Origin: Tetraselmis striata
Lineage: Eukaryota > Chlorophyta > Chlorodendrophyceae > Chlorodendrales > Chlorodendraceae
Reading direction: 5' to 3'
Length of the DNA stretch: 64,000 nucleotides
Assembly: GCA_006384855.1 (NCBI GenBank)
Contig: VCJN01001450.1
Coordinates: forward strand, 40,700-104,699
Made by a program: the position numbers and the translations under genes. Under the pieces are notes generated by a model. That model had not been told where the DNA came from, made no database searches, and saw only the letters and a list, made by a program, of their open reading frames with translations. Each line of letters starts with the position of its first letter. The first letter of the stretch is position 1. Below, one piece after another: positions 23,892-35,600 of this stretch.

Positions 23892-25086
23892 ATGTCATTC
23901 TGCAAAGACGTCGACGCGTCCTTCCCGGACCCCGAGCGTCGCCACTTTACGCCGGACGACGCACCCCGGGCTGCGCGCAGCACTCTCGGGCCTGGGCTCA
24001 TGCCGGCTGAGCCCGAGCCCGAGCCGTGGCAGCATCACATCAGCCGCTCGCACGCGGCCCACACGAACCGAAACGCGGGCGCCGTCTTGCCTGCCACAGG
24101 TGCGCAACCGCGTGGCCGCCGCCCAAGTTCGAAGGACCACGCCACCCGTGCACTTCCTGCATCTTATGCGAGATGTCTATTACATTCTTCAATATTCAGC
24201 AGTGCTGAAATTATTAAGTAAGCACCAAGAGCAGCGGATGTGGGAAGCGGCAACTGTTGCCGTCCCCGGAGTATGTCATCCTGAAGCCCCCCCTCCGACT
24301 CCCCCCCCCCCCCCCCCCCTGGGCGGTCCCATGTTGCTCGCAGGCAACGTGCAGGTAGACGGTAGTAGCACCTTTGCTACATCCGGTGGGGGTTCGAATG
24401 CCTCCCTGGGGCCGGACTCTCGCTGGCAGAGCAGCTACCAGGCACAGACACTGGGCCAGGAGAGCAATGACGGTGTTGGGACTGTCGCTAAGCGCCGAAC
24501 TGGAAAGAAGCAGCTACCGCGGCCAGGGGAGCCGGCCCGGGCAACGCCATTTGCCACTGGTACCGCTCCGTACATGCGCGCCCCCACTGTGCGGCAGGAT
24601 GAAGGATCCATTCACGTGCGTCAGGCCGCGGAGGAAACTATCCATGCAGCACTGCACAAACCACATTTCCGTGTACTCCTGCGCGCCGTCTAGTTTGAAA
24701 GCCACGATGGTGTTGTAGGATGAGGAGGGGGGGGGGGGGGGGGTATAACCCTACTAACACGTGCTGGTGGTCTGACTGCAGGATGGCACCACAAGGAACT
24801 CAGGACACATTCCTGGATACAGTGGTTTTGTGCCCACCTATGATAAACAGGTAAGTGGACTGTTGGTGCATGCATGGACACATGCCTGATTTCACCTCGG
24901 GGCAGCCCAAATCTTTGCAGGGCACTCCCTGCTCAGCCCACACTCAGCGGTGCAACTGGAAGCTGATGGACGACCCTGGTGCTGCAGAATGCGATGAGGG
25001 AGCCACACCGTGTCACGCATGACAAAGCGCTCTTTGCGGAGAATTACGCCAGCCAGATGAGGCAGTACAACGGGTTTTTCAAGTAG
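23892..25086 (+). CDS. Small protein with GYSGFVP motif, candidate ciliary microtubule inner protein
   Basis: Four exons join in phase: 23892-24099, 24344-24615, 24782-24850, 24988-25086 (TAG), giving 215 residues. The third exon encodes SGHIPGYSGFVPTYDKQ and the fourth ends with ENYASQMRQYNGFFK. Short basic proteins with a G-Y-x-G-F/H-x-P motif followed by a Tyr-rich tail are typical of microtubule inner proteins of the FAM166/CIMIP2 type in axonemal doublets. Assignment to that group is inference from the motif and size. The N-terminal part (MSFCKDVDASFPDPER) is weakly supported, and the donor at 24616 (CAC/GTGCGT) was chosen for its phase. The first intron contains a C20 run. Possible TGTAA signals lie at 25384 and 25443. 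Confidence 0.6.
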
Positions 25087-26271
25087 CCTGGTTCCAGGGC
25101 AGGGGTAACCCCTACGTCACTGTGATTGAGCATTGTACAGCCGCTGTGGGAGAGCAGCCCGAACAAAATCTGACCGTGATTCCACTGCTTAGAGGTATCC
25201 GATTGCGAGGTTCAGAACACTCTGTCAGGTGTCCAAGAAGCGCCGGAAAGGCAGTGCTACGCGCCTGTATGTCAAAGCACATACGGGTAATTGAGGGTGC
25301 TGAGTCTTTTTGTCAGGTATGAAGACTCGGTGTCATCATGCGGAGTGCGGCTGAGTGACATTGTCAAATAGGGAACCGCGAGTTGTAAGTGAATCTTTGG
25401 ATGCTTTACGTTACCCGGGAATTGGGCACCATGCAGCGCAGATGTAATCTCTAGGTGCAGGCGGCTGAAAGTATCAGAGCCTCGAGGAGTCTGCCTGCGT
25501 AGCCGGACACCTCAGGGTGAGAACCGGGCACAGTATGTGGCGCCCCATCCCGAGATCGCGGTTTATGAAGGGAAATGAGAGCGAGACCACTTAGGGACTG
25601 TACTAGTGGATTGCCATACCATTTCATTGGGATTGCTGGTCCAAAAATCAATAAATTGGTAATCAGCAGCGCTGTCGGAATTACCAATAGTAGAATTATT
25701 GGAGTATTCTGGTATATTTAAAAGAAAAACATATTTTCTCTCTTCACAGAGGAAGGGGGGGTTGGCGGGGGGAGGAGGGGCTTCAAGAACGATACCCCCC
25801 GTGAACCCAACGCATGTCTTAACGCCTAGGGTGTGCGAGCTGCAGTCCTCACACGGCATTGTGCAGCCTAGCTGCATTGCGCTAGTCAAATTTTAGATTT
25901 GAGTTGGCCACACAGCCTGTTTGGTCACCCGCACTTTCATGTAGTCATAATTTGCTCAACAACCGGCACATCCATTGCACACCACAACGTACAGCTCCAA
26001 GGGAGAACAGGAACACTTTATATGTTATGTACCTCCTCAGCGAGAAACCCACAGAAAGCCACCAGGACAAACGCAGCAGCATGAACTGTTTAAACGGCAG
26101 CTTTCCAGCGGCACCTAGGATTCAATGTGTGGTGATAACACTTACCGACCTCATTCTAATAAAATATTGCGCCCACTGGCGTTGCTGGCACGGGCGTACT
26201 AACGTACTGAGCCCCCCCCCCCCCCCCTTCTAAACGGCCTGTTGTCTGCTGAGAAGCAGATCAGCAGAGCC
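25087..26271. other. Intergenic spacer
   Basis: Beyond possible 3' UTR of the left gene, no coding sequence or known element was seen. A C-run lies at ~26213-26227. Confidence 0.5.
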
Positions 26272-27686
26272 TCAGTTGGCGGTCAGCTGGTAGGCCAAGG
26301 GGTCCAGGTGCTTCACCACCTGCAGTATTCACAGTTTGGGGATTTATCTCAGTGCCACAATCTACCACCCGCTGCATGTACAAGCATTGACCCTACAGGT
26401 CATGAGACTGAGCTCACCTCGAGTATGAGCTCCTGACTCAGCCCGCTCTGCTGTAGGCCTGCTAATGCCGCACCCCTGGCGGCGCTTGGCATCGTACGGA
26501 ACACCTCCACACCCCCATCCTGCCCCGGTGGCCACACAGTCTTTGTGGCGCGCAGCCTCATCTTCGGTGCCAGGTCAAAGACACCTGGCGTGCTCTCCGT
26601 AGTATCGTCCCGGACCTGGCAGTTGGTGGCCTCAGCGTTGCGCTCGCGGCTCTCGAGTATATGAGAGGGCGAGGGCGGATAGGGGCCAAGTGGGGCGGTA
26701 CTGAACCAGGCAGCAGTCTCCACGCTCCACCAGTTGCTATGCATGCTGATGATGGCGCGTGTACTTCCAACCGCATCTGGCTGGAGGTCCGAGGCGGTGG
26801 GCGCCCTGCCCAACACTGACTCTTCAGTCCATAGCGGAGGCTCACCATCTGATAGCCCTGGCGGGGGAGTGTTGCACCTCGCCGGCATGTCCAACAGCCA
26901 GTTGCGAAGGCTTCGCAATTGCCCAGCTGCCCCACTGGTAGCACTGCCTGCCGCCCAGCGGCAGTACGCTTTCTGCTCTCTCTTCAGTGTCATGTACGAG
27001 GCGCCGACATGCTTTCCAAACGTGACCACAGACCGCTCTCCCTGAGCCTCCCACTCCAAAGTCCTTGCCTGGACCATCACGTCATGTGCCGCCTCCCTTT
27101 CCTGGAGGATGGGCCGGTTGTGTTCGGCAACCTCGTGCTGTGCGCGTTCTAGGCAGTTCTGCAGCTGAACATGTCGAACATGCAACAGGAAGCGGCCGCT
27201 GAAGTGCCGGAACAGCAGCCAGCCGCGGTAGTCAGAACGATAGTAACTGGAGGCGTGTGGCAGCTCGCGAGTGTACTTGCCGTTGAGCTCGTTATCATAC
27301 GTGATGCCACTCACTGTCAATTCTGCGACAGGCATCACCACCACTGTCACGCGGCAGGTCTCTAGCACGACCCCCTGCCTTCCGGCTAATTCTCCGGGCT
27401 CGGGACGATATCGCCACCGTCGGGTCCCCAATGGCGGCACCTCCTCGTCTGCAGAATCACACGCAAATGGGCCGTGGCTCTGAAGGAGCCCATGCTTCAG
27501 TTTCCACAGGCCACCGCCGGCATGGCTCAAGGTGAGCTGGCGCTCGGGTGCGTGGTGCATATCTCGGCACACCCACGCCCCATGCGCCTCGTCAAAAGCG
27601 ACGACGTTCGTGAGCTTTTGCTCCCGCCGGCCGAACGCCACTTCCACCCAGTACCACACGTCGCGTGCTGCCTCCGTTGCATGCAT
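26272..27686 (-). CDS. Protein with exonuclease-X C-terminal-like FGKH motif
   Basis: On the minus strand a 1,269-bp exon (27686-26418) begins with ATG and ends at a strong donor (GAG/GTGAGC). A 48-bp exon (26319-26272) follows in phase 0 after CTGCAG and encodes VVKHLDPLAYQLTAN plus stop. The total is 438 residues. The N-terminal region has VWYWVEVAFGRREQKL. Around residue 228 it reads VVTFGKHVGASYMTLKREQ then YCRWA, which matches the 'fGKh-G-t-...-YCrW' pattern of the small domain found after exonuclease X and in many algal and viral proteins. Whether it binds nucleic acid is unknown. A low-complexity Pro/Ser stretch follows. The rest is unrecognised. The nearly intron-free structure differs from the neighbours. 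Confidence 0.68.
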
Positions 27687-28447
27687 GAGCCTCTATGTAA
27701 CGCTTTTCGGTGTCTCCCTTTACGGTGTCGGCAAGAACGAGTATTTTTTTTAAACGAGTTAGGAAGTGGCTTTCTACCACGAGTAGCGACTAGACCTGGC
27801 GGCTCGGATCGATTTGCCTCCATTGAGCGACCCCGCCGCTGCTGCTCGAGCTGTAGTGTAGAGCTGGATGGCGCGCGCCGCGGCACTCTTATTACTGTAA
27901 TTCAGTGCGACTGTGCTGGTGCTGGTACGAGTACTCGCCTTAGGGTTTGTCCTCGTCGTAGTACGCGGGGTCACGTGTAGGATGCGTTTAAAAGTACGGG
28001 TATGTCCAGCACGATTTGGTAGGGATTCATGTATGATGCCATGCATGATACGAGGTCGTGCCAGCTCACCGATTTATAGATAATAGATTTACATTTTTGG
28101 CCGAAGTATTGTTGGATTCGGGTGCGGTATTTGTACCAAGGGGGTATTTATTTGACTGTAAGGATTTTATCCTGATATCTGGAGGACTGGAGACAGTCGC
28201 TACTAGTGGTGCACGCCTGCTGTCTGATGACCGATTGACTGCTGGGCGGGGCGATGATGACGTCGTCGTTCGCCTGGCGACGTCAGCCTGCTTGCCCGCT
28301 GGGAACCCGACAGCTCAAGCAGGATTATTTCATCGTCATCGTGCAATCACAGCGCAATAGACTCCACGCAACGCCCCTCCCACCTGATCGGCATCTGTCC
28401 GCGGAAGAAAGCTGGACTGCCTAAGCAATCTCAGAGAGGTTGACACG
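27687..28447. other. Intergenic spacer
   Basis: No gene or transposon end was recognised between the divergently arranged genes. Promoters for both probably lie here, but no specific element could be identified. Confidence 0.45.
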
Positions 28448-31400
28448 ATGCCGAGAAGCTTCGCGGCTGTCGGTGGGCAGGCGTCAAGTGCGCGTTCCGT
28501 GTCGGTTGTCACGTACAACATCCTGGCCAACAAGTTTGCGGTGCGACCGGGGTACGTCGCCAGCACAGCGCGGCAGTAGCGGAAAATAAATGTTGGAAAG
28601 TCCGTTCCTACTCGCGACGAATCGACGACCAGTGGCATAGACCCGCACTGTCCCCCGCCGAGCACTGGGGCTGGCGTTCCGGTGCCATAGAAGCCTAATC
28701 ATCCCACCTTTGCGGAACTGTGCAACTTCTCGAATTTTGCGTCATCTGGGGTATTGCCCCGTCACGATACGGCACGCGGTCTGTCGATAGCAGTGCCAGC
28801 GCCGGTGTTCGTTAGCACGTCGTAGTCTCTGTGTTTGGCCACCCAAAAATATGCGACAAAAGCTCGCCAAATAGACGAGTCTATTGAGGTCGTATAGGTG
28901 CAATTCAAACAGTCAGCAGGGAGCGATGCCGGAAGATGCCTTGCAATTGGACCTTGTGATGACAGCTGGGCCGAGCATAGTTCCACCCAGGTCGCCGACA
29001 TGCCGTGTCGCTTCTCGCCCAATTCGATATTTGCATATTCGCTGACATGGAGGCCTGTCGTCCGAACTATGCGTCACCCTCGATGATCATCCTCTTGTAT
29101 TCCCGATGGTGATATGCCGGGCTGATTATGCGACCTCGCAGGAAGCATGACTACTGCGACCCTGAGCTGCGGGACTGGGCGAGCCGCGGGACGAGGCTAT
29201 TGGAGGAGATCCTGGCGTACTCCGCGGACATACTATGCTTGCAGGAGGTGCAGCGCACGCGAATTCCCCGTATTAACTCCATGCTAACCAGCCCTCGCCT
29301 GCATCAACTAGTACGCCCTGGATGCGTGGGGTCGAAATGCACAGCATCGCATAGGCGTGGAACGTACATCACACCCTGATGACCTGTCCCCAAAAGCAGC
29401 TGTGCTGATGGACAAAATCTGTCATATTTGAACCCTGCATCAGGCATCCCTATGCCAGGAAATGCTACTTGCTAGCAGGCCCGCGCGCCTGCATAGGGAC
29501 TCTGCCATATGTAACAGCTGAATGCGTGTGCAGGTGGAGAGGGACATGTACACCAAGCAATGGGAGCCCGTCCTTCAGCGTCATGGGTACGCCGGCATTT
29601 ACCACGGGAGAGCTGCAGCTGGGCGTGACGCCACTGCGGACGCGGAGGACCCCGTGGAGGGCTGCATACTCCTGTACAACTCGGCAAAGTTCGCCTGCCG
29701 GTCCTCCATTTCCAAGAGCTTTGCCGATCTCATCCCGGACGATGAACCGGACTCGGAGTTCTTTGACAAGGTGGGAAAAACCCGCAGGCACACCCTCAGA
29801 GTCCTGCCTCGAAATCTGCCAACTGCGTGCCCCAAACACTGGCGAATTATGAATAGTAATAGCTGCATTGCCATCCCATCCATCTGCACCCCCCCCCCTT
29901 TAAGCCACCATCGCTCACGGCATCCCGAGCTGCCGCGCTTAGGCATGGAATGTGCGCTGTGCGCTCAGGCCAGGTCTCTCTGCGAAGGCGCTGCTGTGGC
30001 GGTGCTCGAGTGCCGTGGCTGCGGGACCCAGTTTGTGGCAGCATCTACTCACATTCACTGGGATCCACAGGTAATATACCCACAGACATCACGCCACGGA
30101 TACTCACACATGTTGCCCCTTGCGCAGGGCTGCCTTGACGTGTTCCATCGGCCTTGCAGTGGCCGGACATCAAGGCCTACCAGACAAGCCTGCTGACCAA
30201 GATGGTGTCCGAGGCCACAATCATAACAGACACCACACCTATCCTGATTGCGGGAGACTTCAACAGCCTGTGGCGCAAGTACTACACGGATGACTATGAC
30301 ACTGTTTGACACCCCCCCCCCCCCCCCCCCCCACCTCTGATCAGCATGCAACCCGCCTGCCACATGGCTGGCATTTGTTACACGTGATGGCACCGCCCTG
30401 ACTAGAGATGTACATACTGTGCCCAGCTGGAGCCCCATGTTCCCATCAAGGCGTTTGGCGAGCAGAACGACCACATTGTCGAGGTATTTTCCTGCTTGCA
30501 GGCATTATTATCGAGTCGTGTTATAGAGTTGAGCCGTGTCCCATGTCCAAACTCCCCATTGATGCGGCCGGCAAGCCCAACGGCCTTGCTTTTTTCTGAG
30601 GGGGCTGGTGCCATATCAGGTGAAGGCGGATAAGGCGCCTAGTGATAAGTACATCGTGAGCGGCGCCTACGAGCTGATGGCCCACGGGCAGCTGTCCCCA
30701 CATCACCCGCATCATCCCAACATGTTGCGCAAGGGCTTGCCGCCCGTGCAGCTCTCCTCGCACAATCTGAGCCTCACCAGCGCTCATCTCACAGCCACCG
30801 GCCGGGAGCCACCATTCACAACAAAGACGGACCGGTTTGCAGGATGCCTTGACTATGTGTTTGTCAACGGCCGTTGCAAGGTGCGACATGCCCCTGTTGG
30901 TCCATGACTACACTCATTACGTTGTGGAACAGTGAAGAAAGTCATCGTGAAATCCGCGCCACGGCAGCGGAACCGCCTCGTATCTACATCCGGTACCACA
31001 TAATTATAATCGTTGAGCCGTACCCTGGTCGCAAAAGTTCCTATCAGTGGTCCCCCACGTTAAGCGCAAACCTAGTCCTTACTGCCACTTGCCATCACGG
31101 TATCGCCCAATTGGCCAATCCCCGGTATAGTACACAGTGACATGCGCGGTACAGTATATAATGACATCGCAGCAGCACTCCGCCACCATCACGCTAGAGC
31201 AGCAGCGCACCGGCTGCCGTATCGTAAACAGCCGCAGATTTGACACGGTCAGCCCCGTGTGCACCTGACTTGTCCAGCCCCCCGTTGACCGCCACCACTC
31301 GGGCGCTCGGCCGCCGCGTTAATGAGAGGGCAATATTTACAAGTACACACGGTATCGTTATGTGCTATGGATAGTCGGCACCTGCCGCGCAGGATAGAGG

Positions 31401-32119
31401 GAGCACTGTGCAGCAATTGTAGTCATGTCGTATACTCTTACATGCACACCCCGAACATTATTTAATCCTTTACTTCATTACAATGCAGGCCGAAATCTTT
31501 TATATATTGCGCTTTACCTCCATAATCTGAAGACCCAGCATAATAGGATAACTTCGGCCCAGGAATCAGCAAGTGGCACCGCGACTTGGTCTATGAAACA
31601 TTTGCTACAAATGTCCATAAACATCTGTATACAAGTGTGATTCCGCCGAGTTGTCACGCGGACCCCGACGCGTGATGCCCGAATTGTAACGCAATTTAAA
31701 GCAAATTATAAGCAATTGTATATATCCAATTCGTTCTTCTTCCATCCCCGTATTCTCCGCTGTATTTGTTCACATATTTACATGGGAGTTTAAGATAACA
31801 AGGATCATGGTGCAATCAGTATTGTCAACGCCCATGCCCGTGCATCAAACGCCTTTTCTGTGGCAACCTTGAATTCGCACAGCACTGACAATGCAGGTGT
31901 GCGATGGGCGATACGCAGGTGGTTGGCATCCTCGACATGCCCTACACAGACCTGCCAGATGCAACGGACCCCGCAGGCAGCAATATCGAGTTTCCGTGCT
32001 TGCCGAACAAAGACTTTGGGTCTGATCACCTCGCGGTCGGCTGCCAGCTTCAGCTGTGCAACCCCACCGGCGGCAGAGGCGCCGCCTTGGGCGCTCTCAA
32101 CCAGACGTGCGCACAGTAG
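28448..32119 (+). CDS. CCR4/nocturnin-type endonuclease-exonuclease-phosphatase protein
   Basis: Mg2+-dependent phosphodiesterase fold of the deadenylase group (CCR4, nocturnin, Angel, PDE12), which shortens poly(A) or cleaves related nucleotides. Exons: 28448-28551, 29142-29247, 29534-29770, 29969-30070, 30160-30303, 30427-30483, 30620-30880, 31919-32119 (TAG), about 403 residues. All marks of the fold are present in order: TYNILA (metal-binding Asn), LQE joined to VERDMY (metal-binding Glu), THIHWDP, AGDFNSLW (Asp/Asn), LDYVFVNG, and SDHLAVGC (catalytic Asp/His). There is no N-terminal LRR, so this is not yeast-CCR4-like in full architecture. The donor after 30303 (GTTTGA) is non-consensus and is followed by a C22 run, so that junction is the least certain. 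Intron 7 is 1,038 bp and AT-rich. Substrate (mRNA tail, 2'-5' A or NADP(H)) cannot be told from sequence. Confidence 0.85.
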
Positions 32120-32619
32120 TTCGGTTCAGCTTCCTCCCCCCGCCCACCTTCCGGGGAGCCGGATGACTGGCAGGCCACTGTACAGCCCCGACTGTACTGC
32201 CAACACATTGACATCTGCCAGTACACCCAGTATCAACAGCCCAGTAGTACAGATACACAGAGAGACCGAGAGACCTTGGGGCCCATGGGGCTGTGGGTGG
32301 CTTAGGATAGTACTTAGAATAGTACTATGTTGATGCAAGCAGACATGCGTTGACCGCATCCCGTGGCACTTGCCCTCGCTTAGCACAGCGAATTTTGTAG
32401 CGGATTTTGTAGAATCACAGCTTCACGGATGGTTGTTGCTAGTAAACTGTACAAACACTGTACAGATAAACAACACACCCTGCCGAGGCGGCGCTTTGCA
32501 CCAGTTCCTGGTTGTCCCCCCCCCCGCCCCCACACACACTCACACACATGGCCTCAAACTTGGCGAGGCGCCGCTCCCTGCAAATGCAGTGGGCTGCAGA
32601 AAAAAAACTTGGCAGCGGA
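32120..32619. other. Convergent 3' spacer
   Basis: This is the tail-to-tail space between the plus-strand phosphodiesterase gene and the minus-strand reductase gene. No further element was seen beyond a C/CA-rich patch near 32515-32545. Confidence 0.5.
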
Positions 32620-35600
32620 TCAGGACCAGATGTCACGCACGTAGCGGCGCTGCTTGGTCATCTCCGCCAGCTTGGCGGTGGATTCCTGCGCCGAGAGGCC
32701 GCCGTGCTCCACCAGGATGTCCACCAGGCACTGGTTCACGTCCTTGGCCATGTGCGCCCCGTCGCCGCAGATCATCACGTAGCCCCCCTGGTCCAGGATG
32801 GCCGCACTCAGCTGGGCGCCGACCCCCTTCATACGGTGCTGCACATACACCTTGTCCGCGCCCTCGCGACTGAATGCCGTCACCAGGTGCGTCAGGTGCC
32901 CGGAGGCGGCGAAGCCCTCCAGTTCATTGCGGTACAGGAAGTCCTCCTCGCGGTTCCGGCAGCCGAAGAACAGCCACGACGGCCCCAGCGCCGCGCCCGC
33001 TCGTGCCTTGGCGGCGCGCTCCTGCAGAAAGCCGCGAAAGGGCGCCACACCGGTGCCCGGGCCAATCATGATGAGGGGCGCGCTCAGGTCACTGGGCGGG
33101 CGGAAGCTCTCGTTGGACCTCAGGAACACAGCGAGCTTGGGGCTCGTGGCGCCCGAGCACACTCGCTTGATGTAGTTGGTGGCCACGCCGGCGTGGTCGC
33201 CGTAGCGCTCCGTGCGGTACTTGACGACAGAGAAGGCCACGTGCGCGGCGTCAGGGTGCTGCAGCGGGGAGGAGGTCAGCGAGTACAGGCGGGTGGCCAG
33301 CGGGGTGAGCGCCTCCAGCAGGTGCGCCACCGGCGGCTTGCACGACGGAAACTGCTCCAGCAGGTCCACCAGGGAGGGCTGGCCGGCAACCATCTCAGCC
33401 CTGTAAGCCTCCTTGCCACCCCTGACATGACATCCGTGCGAGCAAGCATACGCATCAGCAAACTTGAAGCAACAGCAAGCCGCAACACCGGGTAGCATCC
33501 ACAAGGGCGATTGCGCGGTAGTCCATTCTGAGAACTGGCTTTACAGTAACGTAAATTAATCACCCCGCCGCTGACTTTGCAGAAAGTAGTCAATTTGGTA
33601 TGAAGGCGGGACGATTCAGCGCCCTTGTGCAGCCGGCGTCCGTTGAACGTAAACTTCTGTCAATATGTGTAGCAATTGGTGTGTTCCTTGGTCCCTACAT
33701 ATTCAAGCTCGCGGACGCTGAGGCTCGCGCTGTGCTCTGTAAGATGATCGTGAGTTGGATTCCAGCAAGTAAGCTGAATCATTGAGATAGAGTTAGCTTG
33801 AGACACTTGCGCTACCCCCTGATCTTGTACAAATTCCGACGGTCCACCAAATGGAATAAGCTCATACGTGACTATGAAGTCCCTAATCACGACTGCTGGT
33901 ACCCACGGACACAGATACAGTCTGGCCAGGTAATCATATCATACCTCGAGGAAAGGTACAGGAGGCGGTTCTTTTCCGCAGCGTCGCTGCAGTACTCTGC
34001 CAGCATGCGCAGCAGGGACTTCTTGGGCACCCCGGTGATGTCACAGCCAGCGGCAAACGCGTGGCGGAGGGTGCAAGGCCAGCCCAGGTGGCTGAGCTTG
34101 CCGGGCTCGCCGTCCGCGCCGGCGACAGAGAACACCTGGGAGCCGTCCGCCGCCAGCAGCGCCAGCAGCTTGTCCACCAGGGTGGGGTCATTCTCAGCTT
34201 TGATGCCGATGGCGTCGCCTGGGTGGCACGCCATCCCGCTACCGGAGAGGTCAATCTCCAGGTGGAGCACCTGAGGGAGCCACCACAGCGTCAGTGCGGT
34301 CGACATACAAACAGACGGAAGGCACACGCGCTCATTTTTCAACCGGTGTTGTCAAGCACTCTCACGGCACTCTCATGGGATGCCCTGGCTGCTCGAGCAT
34401 CAGAGACTGGGGTTGGGAACAGCTGAGGCGGCGATACGGCATGATGCGGGAAGACCTCTACTGCAACGGGCCATTAAGGTTGAAAAGGGGGGGGGGGGGG
34501 GATAAGAGCGCACCTCCCGTTCGCTGCTCTCAGAGCACATATTGTGGCACTTGACCACTGGCGCCCAAAACGGCGCGTCCGGCGCGTAGATGCCCTCAGG
34601 GTCGCGGTGCGCCAGCTCCTCGCTCGTGGGGTGGCTGCGCTCTGCCTGCTGCACCACGGCGGCAGCAGTGGCGTCCTCCATGGAGTCCAGCGTGACAGTG
34701 CACTTGGACAGCGCAGGGACGCCGACCAGTTCCTCGGCAGGCTGCTGGGCCGCAGCAGGCGGAGGAGGCGCCTCCTTGGTGCCCCCAGCCTCCTCACTGC
34801 ACGCTGCCTTCAGCACCGGCTTGAGCTTCTCGCACCACGCATCCACCGCCTCCTCAATCCCGTCCACCTCATCCACATCCACCGTCGGGTAGAAGCACTC
34901 CGCGCCCAAGTCGTTGAAGCGCTTGCAGAAGGTCTTTGGCACGGCGCAGAAGCGGGTGTAGTTGGAGTCGCCCAGGCCCAGGCAGGTGTACTTGATGCCC
35001 TTCAGCATCCCGGCAGGGTTGGTCTTCCGCCTGCAGGGATCCGCACAGGGGCAGGGAAGGAGCTGGATGAGCATGGCAGCAGTGCGACAAAGGCCCGTCA
35101 GGGGGAGGGCTGGCATGCAGGCGGAGCAGGCAGACGGGCTGGCGGAGGGTGTACTTGAGGGTGACTAGGAACTTGGCAGCGTTGTCTGGCGGGTCGCCAT
35201 CCCCGGTGGAGGAGGCGACAATCACCACGACGGGCGCCTTCTCGGGGGTCAGGTTCTCAAAGCCAAACTCGTTGAAGCTGACCGCCTGCACACAACACTC
35301 CCAGTGAGATACTGGCATGGGAGTAGCGCCTGGCGGCTGTAAGCCCGGACAATGGGCGGCCAGGGTGCTGCCTCACCTTTGCGTTCAGCCCCTCCGCAGC
35401 GGCCTCGGCTGCAATGCCTTTGGCAATCTCATGCGCAGTGCCGGTCTGTGAAGCGTAGAGCACCATCACTGCCTTGCTCTTGGGCTGGGGCTTGGCGCGC
35501 TCCGCCTGAGGGTGGGCGCAGGCAGATAAGGGGTGAGCACCCCACCAATTCGCGCCATCTCACGCCAAGAGAATGCATGCCAGAACAGAGGAGCATGTCG

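Noticed and set aside
32512..33495. Plus-strand open frame of 327 codons
   Set aside because: It is the antisense shadow of the FAD/NADPH exon of the reductase; the minus strand carries all the known motifs.
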